Translations under genes and position numbers: made by a program
The notes under the pieces: generated by a model
What the model saw: the letters and a program-made list of their open reading frames with translations, nothing else
Database searches by the model: none
Told to the model about the DNA's origin: nothing
Shown here: in pieces, positions 5,647 to 5,774 of the stretch
How positions within the stretch are numbered: the first letter of the stretch is position 1
How the letters are laid out: each line of letters begins with the position of its first letter
DNA from: Desulfuromonadales bacterium
GTDB taxonomy: Bacteria; Desulfobacterota; Desulfuromonadia; Desulfuromonadales; BM103
Assembly (NCBI GenBank): GCA_030614505.1
Contig: JAUWTX010000149.1
Location: 1-5,774, forward strand
Direction: 5' to 3'
DNA: 5,774 bases

Positions 5647-5774
5647 ATGCTTAATTATCTCCCCCTTTTCCCCGGTCTGGCTGATGCGCTTCTTGTGCGG
5701 ATTGAGAATGTGTGTGATCTGATGGTGCCGGACCTTTCGTATGACGGCATCGCGGCGATGCGGGCTTATCATGA
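5647..5774 (+). CDS. Probable start of a further gene, cut by the right edge; function unknown
   Basis: From the ATG at 5647 the frame is open for 42 codons to the end of the window. It reads MLNYLPLFPGLADALLVRIENVCDLMVPDLSYDGIAAMRAYH when joined across MLNYLPLFPGLADALL, VRIENVCDLMVPDLSYDG and IAAMRAYH. Third positions are GC-rich (CTG, GGC, GCG), like the real genes here. I do not recognise the product from this fragment, and too little is seen to call domains. The weak point is the start: only CAGAAA precedes the ATG, with no Shine-Dalgarno. A TATACA hexamer at 5637-5642 would place a transcript start almost on the ATG, so a leaderless mRNA is conceivable but speculative. The frame is also open upstream, but without ATG or GTG starts before the hairpin. 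The minus-strand frame over the same bases runs antisense through the hairpin and the SulP gene and is less likely. Confidence 0.5.
   Translation, partial: MLNYLPLFPGLADALLVRIENVCDLMVPDLSYDGIAAMRAYH

Noticed and set aside
5236..5772. 178-aa minus-strand frame over the SulP 3' end
   Set aside because: It passes through the STAS-coding region and the 12-bp hairpin, and its composition looks like a shadow frame.
1..5774. CRISPR array, tRNA, rRNA, intact insertion sequence, toxin-antitoxin or phage defence system
   Set aside because: No regularly spaced direct repeats, no cloverleaf or rRNA sequence, no transposase or integrase motif, and no gene pair resembling a defence module were seen.

Overview
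The window is ordinary bacterial chromosome with moderate to moderately high GC in the genes. It carries six well-supported protein genes, one of them cut by the left edge, and a probable seventh cut by the right edge. I see no rRNA, tRNA, CRISPR array, integrase or intact insertion sequence. The style suggests a proteobacterium, plausibly of the Desulfuromonas/Geobacter type: a Tex protein, a stand-alone PflX-like radical SAM protein, a small SEC-C protein, a SulP transporter, and short GGGGACAC-type palindromes between genes. This placement is an inference from general family knowledge, not from a database search.

Layout. Positions 3-1232 (+) are the C-terminal half of Tex, an S1-domain nucleic-acid-binding transcription accessory protein. 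It converges on a minus-strand cluster; the 118-bp gap holds a nested GGGGACAC inverted repeat. The minus cluster, in transcription order, is a 70-aa SEC-C zinc-binding protein (2933-2721), a 102-aa unrecognised protein (2661-2353) and a 303-aa radical SAM protein (2262-1351). The gaps of 59 and 90 bp fit loose co-transcription. A divergent region (2934-3180) leads to a plus-strand gene of unknown function (3181-3597). That gene has its own extended -10 promoter, a very strong Shine-Dalgarno and a strong intrinsic terminator, so it looks like a single-gene unit. A 375-bp gap follows, with the terminator, a second GGGGACAC-type palindrome and a good sigma70 promoter whose spacer contains a dyad. 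This drives a SulP-family anion transporter with a C-terminal STAS domain (3973-5502), followed by a long perfect hairpin. A reading frame starting at 5647 stays open to the right edge and is probably the start of another gene.

Functional links. No pathway joins these genes. Tex (RNA metabolism), the radical SAM cluster, the orphan gene and the anion transporter look like separate transcription units. I did not find a convincing new multi-gene system. The points most worth a second look are the repeated GGGGACAC palindromes, the dyad in the SulP promoter, the small genes beside the radical SAM enzyme, and the orphan gene with unusually strong expression signals.
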